NCBI GenBank assembly: GCA_964384625.1
Contig: CAYLNH010000252.1
Coordinates: 1 to 10,819, forward strand
Reading direction: 5' to 3'
DNA length: 10,819 bases
Source: CAYLNH01 sp964384625
Lineage (GTDB): Bacteria; Verrucomicrobiota; Lentisphaeria; JABSQK01
The first letter of the stretch is position 1, and the number at the start of each line of letters is the position of its first letter. The translations under genes were made by a program, and so were the position numbers. The notes below the pieces were generated by a model. It was not told the DNA's origin. It searched no databases and saw only the letters and a list, made by a program, of their open reading frames with translations. Below, in pieces: positions 5,307 to 10,819 of the stretch.

Positions 5307-7982
5307 CTACGGCTCCTGCCCGCCGGTCACGACCGTGGCGCGCGCCAACTGAATGTAGTTCCTCTGCGTCCAGACAGCGGCATGGCCGGCGGGCAACGGC
5401 TGGTCGAGCGCCAGGCGCGCCAGCACCCGGCCGTCACACAGAAAGGTTGCCGCTTCAGCGGTCACGACCACGCGGAGGTCGATCCAGAGGTGGTGCAGTT
5501 TCCAGCCCTGATAGAACGGTGTGTTCCTGACCGTCTTGACGACTTTGCCGTCGCGCCGGATTTCTACGGTTCGCCGGTTGGTTCGGAATACGATCCCCTG
5601 TTTCAGGTCCATACCGTTGCCGCCGACAATGATGTTCAGTTCCCTGCCCTTCTCCTTGCCTTCGCGATACGTGCCCATGGCTTCGGCCACGAGGAAGCGC
5701 ACCGCATACGGCGGCGTCAACGGCCGGCGATACCAGAGGCAGGTGGGCTCCCCCCAGCTATTGGCACCCAGCCAGGAATAGCGGCTGTCGCAGTCCCACC
5801 GCGGCTGCCGAAACCAGTTGCTGTCGTTGCTGTACCAGTCGATCACCTGCCCGTCGAACAGGTAATCGTGAATGTCCGGATTGACAACGCCCAGCGAAGT
5901 CTTCGGCGCCAGTGCCGCGGGAATCCGACCCACCGGGCCGTCGGCCGCCGCTTTGAGCGTGCCGACCAGACGGCCGTCAACATAGAGCGACGACGGCGAG
6001 AAGGTCGGCAGCGTGTACTGCACAAGGAGGTCCTTGCCGGCGCCGGCCACTGGCCGAAGCTCGAACAAGGGGGAGTAAACCGAGCGGAACTCGAGTCCCT
6101 GGCGCAGGCGCGGGAAGGCGCGCGGCGAACCCTCTTCGCCGTAGGCCCGGTCACTGCCGGGCAACAGGGTGTCCGCCGGCCGCAGATCCACATCGTCGAA
6201 CGCACAGGCGCCGTCGGCGGCGATCAACCCGGCCGTCAACCTGGTTGTGGGCGGGGGCATCGCAGCGGGCAAGCGAACGACCGGAACGCCGTCGACACTG
6301 CCGACCCACCGGTCCGTTTCGGCCTGCAGCGAAAGTCGGCGCCAGCCGCTGCACGGCAGCGGCGCGGCTGCCGCGGCTGTTGCCTGTTCCCCGCCGTCCC
6401 GGTCGAGCACGGCGAGGATAATCCGGTCTGCGTCAGCGGCAAAACGGCAGACGGCGCGGCGGCCGTCGGGCAATCCCAACCAGACTCCGCCCTGCCCCTT
6501 GCCGGCCGTATCGACGGCGGCGGAGATGCGGGCCAGGGGCCAACTGCCTTTGCCGGTCTCGATGACCGCGCTGTCGTTCGCGGCAGACGTGCCGACCAGA
6601 CAGAATTTCGGTTTCCGGATGTCCGCCGTCAATTCCCACTTGCCGCTTTCCACCGCCCAGCCGACGCCGTCCTGCCGCGGCCGCATGAAGTCGTCGCGGA
6701 AGTACACCGGGCCGCCCCGGGCGGCGCCCCAGTCCAGTCCCTGATACACCGGCCGGCAAGCGTCGCCGACCGCCTCCAGAAGCACGTTCTCACAAATCGG
6801 CTGGTAACGGTCGCTGCGAATCCCGGAGAACCCGAAATTCGTCGTGAAGTAGTACAGCTTGCCCTTGCCCAGGCGGCCGACCGCAATCGCGGGACTGACC
6901 CGTTTGTTGCCGGCGACGAGGCCGTGCGTTTCGTAGTCGGCCATGTCCTCGCACTCGAGCGGCAGCTTGTAGGCCCATTGTTTGAAGGGGAATTTACTGG
7001 AGTACTCCTCCGCTTCACCGAGAGACCGGAAGAACCGCGACCCCTGACCATCCAGGATGAACGGGTGGTGCCGCCAGGCATCGCTGCCCCAGCGCGTCCG
7101 GTACTCCTCGGCGTTGAGGGGCAGTTCGGCGAGCTGCAGGGCGCGGCAGATCCGGCTCTGATTCCGGCGTCTCGGCTTGATGTCTTCCATGATCACGGCG
7201 CCGCCCTGCGCCAGAAACGTCTCGACCGCCGAGACATCCCAGGAGTTCCTCAGTTGCGTCACACAAAGCACCCGAAATTGCTTCAACCGGGCAAAATCCA
7301 TCAGCTCAACATCGGTGACGCGGCGATACGGCAAACCAAGTTGGACGACGGTGGGTTCCCAGCCGATCATGTAGTCGCCGGCAATGCCGACGACCGGGGG
7401 CGGCGGCGGCAAGTCGGTGACCGAGAGGTCCGGCGCTGTCGCCGCGGTCGGCGCCGCGGTTCGCCTGCCCCCCGGACCGGCCGCGGGTACGGCCGCGGCA
7501 GCCGTCAACAGGATTTGGTCGAGGCGGACATTCGGCTCGCGCGCGCGCAGGACCAGTCGGTGGTTTCCCGCGGCCAGCGCGGCGGACGGTCCTTTGACCC
7601 AGTGCCAGCGATTGTAAATGCTGTCATTGCCGGCAATCATCGGCAGACCGTCGTCGATCTGCACCTGAACGGAATTGCTGCAGCCGTCCTGCCACCAACA
7701 TCGCAGCCAGACATGCACCGTCTCCGGGCGATCCAGGCGGAAGGCGTACTGCAGCGGCGGCACGGTCGCCAGTTCTTCCTGCCGCAGATTAGGCAAGACC
7801 ACCCCGCCGGCAGCATCCGCGCCGGCCTGCCAGATCGTCTTCCCGGCGCCCGCCTCGGCGTCCAGAACCATCTCGAACGCGCGCGGCTCCGCCCGGCCCG
7901 CCGCTCGATCATCGTCTCGCCGGCACCCGCAGGCCAGGCAAGCGGCGGCAAGCAAAACCAGGTTTCCCGCAGTCAATCTCAT
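5307..7982 (-). CDS. Large secreted, probably lipid-anchored, multi-domain protein with binding modules
   Basis: This 891-aa protein opens with a signal sequence rich in Leu, Ala and Cys; ACGCRRDDD at 17-25 suggests lipidation near Cys20, though the lipobox is imperfect. Residues about 37-162 resemble a galactose-binding-like or CBM35-type module (VHVWLRCWW, LAAGNHRLVLRAREPNVRLDQILLT). A Pro/Ala linker follows. Residues about 195-407 look like a class I glutamine amidotransferase-like or ThuA-like fold (FRVLCVTQLRNSWDVSAVETFLAQGGAVIMED at 236-267 as landmark; GKGKLYYFTTNFGFSG at 372-387). Residues 425-600 and about 700-887 look like LamG/concanavalin-type beta sandwiches. No catalytic residues are evident, so binding or polysaccharide handling at the cell surface is an inference from fold resemblance. 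The gene overlaps nothing, ends 3 nt before the lipase start, and probably leads the - strand transcript. Confidence 0.85.
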   Translation of the reverse strand: MRLTAGNLVLLAAACLACGCRRDDDRAAGRAEPRAFEMVLDAEAGAGKTIWQAGADAAGGVVLPNLRQEELATVPPLQYAFRLDRPETVHVWLRCWWQDGCSNSVQVQIDDGLPMIAGNDSIYNRWHWVKGPSAALAAGNHRLVLRAREPNVRLDQILLTAAAAVPAAGPGGRRTAAPTAATAPDLSVTDLPPPPPVVGIAGDYMIGWEPTVVQLGLPYRRVTDVELMDFARLKQFRVLCVTQLRNSWDVSAVETFLAQGGAVIMEDIKPRRRNQSRICRALQLAELPLNAEEYRTRWGSDAWRHHPFILDGQGSRFFRSLGEAEEYSSKFPFKQWAYKLPLECEDMADYETHGLVAGNKRVSPAIAVGRLGKGKLYYFTTNFGFSGIRSDRYQPICENVLLEAVGDACRPVYQGLDWGAARGGPVYFRDDFMRPRQDGVGWAVESGKWELTADIRKPKFCLVGTSAANDSAVIETGKGSWPLARISAAVDTAGKGQGGVWLGLPDGRRAVCRFAADADRIILAVLDRDGGEQATAAAAAPLPCSGWRRLSLQAETDRWVGSVDGVPVVRLPAAMPPPTTRLTAGLIAADGACAFDDVDLRPADTLLPGSDRAYGEEGSPRAFPRLRQGLEFRSVYSPLFELRPVAGAGKDLLVQYTLPTFSPSSLYVDGRLVGTLKAAADGPVGRIPAALAPKTSLGVVNPDIHDYLFDGQVIDWYSNDSNWFRQPRWDCDSRYSWLGANSWGEPTCLWYRRPLTPPYAVRFLVAEAMGTYREGKEKGRELNIIVGGNGMDLKQGIVFRTNRRTVEIRRDGKVVKTVRNTPFYQGWKLHHLWIDLRVVVTAEAATFLCDGRVLARLALDQPLPAGHAAVWTQRNYIQLARATVVTGGQEP

Positions 7983-7988
7983 GGCTTA

Positions 7989-7997
7989 ACTATACCA
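7989..7997 (-). promoter_or_regulatory. Possible extended -10 promoter giving a leaderless transcript
   Basis: Read on the - strand this is TGGTATAGT: an extended -10 (TG-N-TATAGT, five of six consensus positions). Only 6 nt lie between it and the ATG at 7982, so transcription would begin at or beside the start codon. No Shine-Dalgarno sequence precedes that ATG, which fits leaderless translation. There is no good -35 box. Confidence 0.38.
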
Positions 7998-8064
7998 CAG
8001 GATAGCAGAAAACGGTAATCGGACGGCGCGGTCCTGGGCCCAGCCTGATTTGCGGCGGGGGCGG

Positions 8065-9300
8065 CTACTTTCGATACCACGGCCGACTGGTGAACAGGAA
8101 GCTGTTCATGATCGCGTCGAGGTCGGTTGCTTTCGCCATGTCCGCCGTACTGCCCGAGACCTGGACCATGTAAACCCGGCGATTGGCGCAGAAAACGCAA
8201 CTCACGGCCTTGGTCCGGCCGTCGTCCAGCGTGTAGGTCAACTCGAATGCGGGAACGCCCCGGAAAGTCCGCGGGCGCCGGCTGAGCTTGACTGTCCCCG
8301 GCTTGGCGAGGACGCCCTGCTCGAACTTGTCCATCAACTCCGCCGTGATTGCCCGCGTCGAGTTGACCGGTTCGATGGCGAGATCCAGCAGCAACCCGCG
8401 GTCCGGTTGGATCCCGGTGGCGCGGATACCCGGCTTCGCGCCCGAGGCATCCCACTCCCAGTCTGAACTCGGCAGGCGCAATTCACATTTGTCCGCCGCA
8501 AACGTCCGCCGGGGACGACGCTTCTTCACCACCCGCACCGGCGGCGGCTTGAACGTGCTGCCGGGCAGGAACCAGCCGTGCTTCTCGCAGGCTTCCTCAA
8601 TCGTGCCGACATTGGCGCCGTACACCCTGCCGTCCGCCAGCAGCACATTCATAAAGGGCTCGTGCCGGTGGCTCTCCCGGTCATGGGCAAGAACCGTACG
8701 CTTGATGTTCGGGGAGTTCAGCCGCAGCCCCTTGCCGACATAGGTGTAACTGCATTGGCCCTGACGGACGTCGTCCCCGGTTCGCGGCGGTTCGGTCCGA
8801 TAGCCGCCGGCACAAACATAATGTCTGCCCAGCAGTTCCCCGCGATCGATGAAAATGCCGAGATCGTCGGGGAATCGGCGATCGCGCCGCGATTTCGCGT
8901 AGTCGCGGCAGGCAATGCCGATCGTTTTCAGGTTCTCCTGGCAGTGGACGCGTCGAACCTTCTCGTGATACCCGAGGATCAACGGCAGGACAAACGTCGT
9001 GAAGAGCAACAAAAATACCGCCGCATCGATCACGAACCCCAGATACACAACCCCTTTACCCCGAACCCGGCCGCGATGATGGCGAATCTCCGACAACGCC
9101 ATCATCCCGAAGATCAGCGACAGCACCAGCGGAATCCCGAACACCCAACCCAGTAACGACGTCGCCAGGCAGGCCCACGCCATTCCCGAAATCGGCGCCC
9201 CTTCGATCGGGGCCGGGTCGTCCGACTCGCGCCGACGACGACTGGTTTTGATGACTCTGGGCATGAATCCGGTGTGCTGCGAGTGATACTGAAGCGTCAT
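8065..9300 (-). CDS. DUF4190-like membrane protein fused to a pseudopilin-like (DUF1559-type) segment
   Basis: This 411-aa protein has a basic N-terminus (SRRRRESDD near 20-28). Two membrane helices follow at about 39-110, separated by the charged turn ALSEIRHHRGRVRGKG, which is the typical DUF4190 layout. Next comes CQENLKTIGIACRDYAKSR (120-138), like the CxxNLKQIGLA segment of planctomycete DUF1559 pseudopilin-like proteins. MNVLLADGRVYGAN near 217-230 recalls the ADGHV element of that family. The classical GFTLIE prepilin site is missing, replaced by the DUF4190 helices. The C-terminal ~145 residues (from FAADKCELRLP) resemble a small PsbP/DUF1795-like domain, which is a weak inference. 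An upstream ATG at 9402 is in frame, but the ATG at 9300 has GAGGG 5 nt before it and is preferred; 9264 is a third option. It is separated by 82 nt from the next gene downstream. Confidence 0.83.
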   Translation of the reverse strand: MTLQYHSQHTGFMPRVIKTSRRRRESDDPAPIEGAPISGMAWACLATSLLGWVFGIPLVLSLIFGMMALSEIRHHRGRVRGKGVVYLGFVIDAAVFLLLFTTFVLPLILGYHEKVRRVHCQENLKTIGIACRDYAKSRRDRRFPDDLGIFIDRGELLGRHYVCAGGYRTEPPRTGDDVRQGQCSYTYVGKGLRLNSPNIKRTVLAHDRESHRHEPFMNVLLADGRVYGANVGTIEEACEKHGWFLPGSTFKPPPVRVVKKRRPRRTFAADKCELRLPSSDWEWDASGAKPGIRATGIQPDRGLLLDLAIEPVNSTRAITAELMDKFEQGVLAKPGTVKLSRRPRTFRGVPAFELTYTLDDGRTKAVSCVFCANRRVYMVQVSGSTADMAKATDLDAIMNSFLFTSRPWYRK

Positions 9301-9305
9301 CCCAA

Positions 9306-9310
9306 CCCTC
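9306..9310 (-). promoter_or_regulatory. Ribosome binding site that decides the start of the DUF4190-like protein
   Basis: GAGGG on the - strand lies 5 nt before the ATG at 9300. The in-frame ATGs at 9402 and 9264 lack a comparable site. Confidence 0.5.
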
Positions 9311-9399
9311 AACGTCAAGACCCGGGAAATCGCTTGTCCGGCGGCAACTTTGAGCGGCCAATATAACCGATTGCCGCGGCATCGCCATCCGGCGGGCCA

Positions 9400-9683
9400 C
9401 ATTCCGTATGCCCTCGTTTACTGCCGTTCTCTGCATTCAGTCCCGACTCTCAAGAGGTCGGGGATTTGCGGTACTTGAGGATCTGTCACCGGCATGAAGT
9501 CCGTACCACACCTCCCCCGTTTTCCCGCCGCTCCGGCCGGCGTGTCGGCCGGAGCGGCGGGAAAACGGGAACTGGAGGTGGCTCTCTGGTGCAGGTGACC
9601 GATCCTGAAACGCCGCCCCGTAAAGGTGCGGGATTTCGACGCAGAATGCAGAGGGCAGCAGACGAGGGCTTACCATATTCCAG
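9400..9683. repeat. Large, nearly symmetric palindrome (two facing copies of a ~120-140-bp repeat)
   Basis: Read outward from the centre (about 9542), both arms share the same ordered blocks. These are GGAGGTG (9515-9509 on the - strand; 9574-9580), GGTGAC (9490-9485; 9594-9599), GATCCT (9483-9478; 9601-9606), a small CCCG...CGGG hairpin, GAATGCAGAG, a GCAG block, and ACGAGGGC followed by TAC. Spacing from the centre to the outer ends is about equal (~141 bp each side). The arms have diverged by substitutions and small indels while keeping the small hairpin. It looks like two copies of a dispersed repeat in opposite orientation, or a remnant of a non-autonomous mobile element. There is no transposase nearby. 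Confidence 0.7.
9516..9569. repeat. Perfect 24-bp stem with 6-nt loop at the palindrome centre
   Basis: Positions 9516-9539 are exactly complementary to 9546-9569, with the loop GCGTGT at 9540-9545. The stem contains CCGCTCCGGCCG and a TTTT/AAAA block. A further 7 bp (CACCTCC at 9509-9515 with GGAGGTG at 9574-9580) continue the stem after a 4-nt bulge. It could form a very stable RNA hairpin or a DNA cruciform. Confidence 0.9.
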
Positions 9684-9732
9684 GCAGAAAGAACGGCAGG
9701 CAGGTCAACGGACCTCAAGGCAGCCCGGGGAA

Positions 9733-9850
9733 GGAAACCGTTATGCGTAACCTCAAGACCTCCTTCAGAGGCTTAACGGGTCGACATTGATGAAGCCCAG
9801 GCCTGAAGGACCAAATTGCGGCCTCATACAAACGTAAGTTTAACGGTTCC
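9733..9850. other. Possible structured segment beyond the 3' end of the zinc-ribbon gene
   Basis: GGAAACCGTTA at 9733-9743 pairs with TAACGGTTCC at 9841-9850 apart from one bulged A. Inside is a CCTC-CTTCA-GAGG hairpin at 9759-9771 and two GGCC blocks near 9800 and 9820. The right arm overlaps the stop codon of the zinc-ribbon gene. It might act as a 3' structure for that transcript. Ten pairs over 118 nt could also be chance. Confidence 0.35.
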
Positions 9851-10274
9851 CGGGGAAGTCCTTGTAGCGCTGTTCAACGACCTCGGGGGCAATCCGATCG
9901 AGCACCGCCAACAGATGCAAAGCTGCCTGCCGCGCCGTGTCGCCATCCTGATCCAGCAGGCCTTCAATCTCATCGATCAAAGCGGTTACCGCCCGATCCG
10001 CATCCGTTTCCGCGTAGAAATAGTCCTCCCCCTTCTCGCGCGGCACGGACACGCCGATGTGCGCATACCGGTCCTGCCACGATGCCCCGCAATCCAGACA
10101 GCGAACCGAATGCCGGGCAAACCCCGGACCGACCTCGAACGGGCCGTCGTCGGAGATCAGGTTCCCCTTGCAGAACGGACAGAGACAGCCGCCGTCCGTG
10201 ATGTAGTCGTCCACATCACGCTGGGTCAACTCTTTCCGATCTCGTTCCGCCAATAGACGCAGAAGCATATTCAT
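9840..10274 (-). CDS. Small zinc-ribbon protein of unknown function
   Basis: This 144-aa protein has a helical, basic N-terminus (MNMLLRLLAERDRKELTQRD) and a probable zinc ribbon formed by CPFC (32-35) and CLDC (59-62), the second followed by GASWQDRY. An additional Cys30 precedes the first knuckle. The spacing of about 23 residues between knuckles fits a zinc ribbon. The C-terminal half (about 80-144) is acidic and helical. Such ribbons can bind nucleic acid or protein, but the fold alone does not decide. The gene stands alone between two repeat-rich regions. There is no clear Shine-Dalgarno sequence before the ATG at 10274 or before the in-frame ATG at 10268. Coding is likely because of the paired cysteines and the good amino-acid balance. 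I do not recognise a named family. Confidence 0.78.
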   Translation of the reverse strand: MNMLLRLLAERDRKELTQRDVDDYITDGGCLCPFCKGNLISDDGPFEVGPGFARHSVRCLDCGASWQDRYAHIGVSVPREKGEDYFYAETDADRAVTALIDEIEGLLDQDGDTARQAALHLLAVLDRIAPEVVEQRYKDFPGNR

Positions 10275-10315
10275 CGATCGCAGCCGGTTTCCGGTTCAGC
10301 CCCAGACACCAAGTC

Positions 10316-10324
10316 ATTCTAACA
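10316..10324 (-). promoter_or_regulatory. Possible extended -10 box upstream of the zinc-ribbon gene
   Basis: On the - strand this reads TGTTAGAAT: a TG-N extension followed by TAGAAT, five of six consensus positions. Transcription would begin near 10309, about 35 nt before the ATG at 10274. No good -35 box is seen at 16-18 nt. Confidence 0.33.
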
Positions 10325-10469
10325 ATTACGGCGGCACAATGCTTCGCTTCAAGAGAAGCAAAAGGGGCGGTTCACTAAGAAATAGACGTCGAATTCCGGT
10401 GCTTTCCAGCCCCGACGCGCCAAAAAAGTTGATTTTGGCTTCGCATTGAATAGACCGTTACAGCACCCC

Positions 10470-10504
10470 CCGGCGCCCCGGCGTGTGACGCGAGTCGGCG
10501 CCGG
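10470..10504. repeat. GC-rich two-tier hairpin
   Basis: CCGGCGCC at 10470-10477 pairs with GGCGCCGG at 10497-10504. Inside, GCGT (10481-10484) pairs with ACGC (10488-10491) around GTG. No T-run follows on either strand, so it is not a typical terminator. Confidence 0.55.
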
Positions 10505-10670
10505 TGGGAACCACCGCAGGGCAGCCGCGAGAAGCACCGCCCCGCTTTTGTGAACAACATCCCCGACCTCTATCATGAGCACGACGTTCCGTTACGCCGT
10601 TCACGGGATCTTCGGGCGAGCCTGAGCATGTTCATGGAAACTGCAGCCGCGAATCGAGCCAAGCCGACTG

Positions 10671-10726
10671 CAACGCCTTCAGCGTTGAACCACATCAACA
10701 CATCGACTATCACGCCTTCAGCGTGA
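10671..10726. repeat. Two related hairpins with a shared CTTCA loop
   Basis: CAACGC-CTTCA-GCGTTG (10671-10687) and TCACGC-CTTCA-GCGTGA (10710-10726) each form a 6-bp stem with a 5-nt loop. The inner four pairs and loop are identical, and the outer two pairs differ on both sides so that pairing is kept. The copies lie 39 bp apart in the same orientation. This suggests a short palindromic repeat family. Confidence 0.7.
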
Positions 10727-10819
10727 GGAGTGGCGGCTACAGAGAAACGCAAAATGCTCTAGAAGAGAATGGCGCTGAATTAAGATGATCTTGGGACAGG
10801 CAATGTCTTTTCCGTGTAT

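Larger units (their letters stand above)
9301..9839. other. Gene-free region, 539 bp
   Basis: No convincing coding sequence is present. Open frames on both strands here mirror one another, because they read through the two arms of one palindrome, and neither resembles a protein family. The region contains the large palindrome (9400-9683), its core stem (9516-9569) and a second set of pairings near 9733-9850. About 100 bp next to 9300 serve as the leader of the DUF4190-like gene. Confidence 0.6.
10275..10819. other. Gene-free, hairpin-rich region, 545 bp
   Basis: No supported gene is visible. Open frames are present (for example a + frame from about 10454 to 10728) but have poor composition and run through palindromes. 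Visible structures are a GCTTC-AAGA-GAAGC hairpin near 10346-10359, a 7-bp hairpin at 10419-10439 (GCCAAAA/TTTTGGC), a GC-rich stem at 10470-10504 and the paired hairpins at 10671-10726. The final ~80 bp are A/T-richer and hold nothing I recognise. Confidence 0.55.

Noticed and set aside
3363..8018. 1551-aa open reading frame on the + strand as a real giant protein
   Set aside because: It is exactly antisense and in codon register with three well-supported genes (RtcB, lipase, secreted protein), is low-complexity in Arg, Gln and His, and shows no domain.
9437..9750. Open frames on both strands (about 93 codons each) in the palindrome
   Set aside because: They mirror each other (both contain an SRRSGR stretch) because they read the two arms of the same palindrome; composition is not protein-like.
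9771..9850. Integron attC recombination site
   Set aside because: GTTRRRY-like words (GTTAAGC, GTTAAAC on the - strand) are present, but they are in direct rather than inverse arrangement, no RYYYAAC partner is correctly placed, and no integrase is visible.
10346..10359. GCTTC-AAGA-GAAGC hairpin as an intrinsic terminator
   Set aside because: The stem is only 5 bp and no T-run follows it on either strand in the needed direction.
9453..10571. Shared 13-mer AGAGGTCGGGGAT (9453-9465) and its complement at 10559-10571
   Set aside because: A 13-nt match in about 10.8 kb is expected about once by chance when both strands are compared; flanks do not extend the match.
10349..10582. - strand open frame of 77 codons
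   Set aside because: It reads through the 10470-10504 hairpin, has no ribosome site and resembles no family.
10671..10726. CRISPR-like repeat-spacer unit
   Set aside because: Only two short palindromic copies 39 bp apart, with no third copy and no cas gene in the window.
10454..10728. + strand open frame (GTG at 10550 possible) with repeated TPSA near the end
   Set aside because: The repeated residues come from the twin hairpins; no ribosome site, no domain, and the frame runs through the strong stem at 10470-10504.

Overview
The window looks like chromosomal DNA of a GC-rich, free-living bacterium, probably of the Planctomycetota/Verrucomicrobiota/Lentisphaerota group. The reasons are indirect: an ECF sigma factor paired with an unrecognised membrane protein, a DUF4190-like membrane protein fused to a DUF1559/pseudopilin-like segment (a style common in planctomycetes), a secreted multi-domain protein with a galactose-binding-like and two LamG-like modules, and intergenic regions full of palindromic repeats. 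No taxonomic marker gene is present, so the assignment is an inference. I see no rRNA, tRNA, CRISPR array, transposase, phage gene or toxin-antitoxin pair.

Layout. Positions 1-204 are an A/T-richer leader with a possible sigma-70-type promoter. Positions 205-2104 (+ strand) form a three-gene unit: an ECF sigma factor, a small single-pass membrane protein that overlaps it by 4 bp (probably its regulator), and an exported PDZ-domain protein. Positions 2105-2296 are a convergent intergenic region holding a long imperfect inverted repeat and a second small hairpin. Positions 2297-7982 (- strand) hold four tightly packed genes, transcribed right to left: an 891-aa secreted lipoprotein-like protein, a class 3 lipase, an RtcB-family RNA ligase, and a membrane-anchored coiled-coil protein. 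The gaps between them are 3, 60 and 28 bp, so one transcript is plausible. An extended -10 box sits right at the start codon of the first gene, which suggests leaderless initiation. Positions 8065-9300 (- strand) hold the DUF4190/pseudopilin-like membrane protein. Positions 9301-9839 have no gene but contain a large, nearly symmetric palindrome about 284 bp across with a perfect 24-bp core stem. Positions 9840-10274 (- strand) encode a small zinc-ribbon protein. Positions 10275-10819 have no convincing gene but several hairpins, including two that share loop and inner stem and differ compensatorily in the outer stem.

How the parts work together. The sigma factor, its membrane partner and the PDZ protein could be an envelope-sensing circuit. 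The sigma factor would act on cytoplasmic RNA polymerase, the membrane protein would hold it in check, and the PDZ protein would bind peptides outside the membrane. The - strand cluster mixes RNA repair (RtcB) with lipid hydrolysis and an extracellular binding protein; the joint function is not evident from sequence. I found no clear new defence or mobile system. The strongest unexplained signals are the intergenic palindromes at 9400-9683, 2162-2267 and 10671-10726, which look like dispersed structured repeats.
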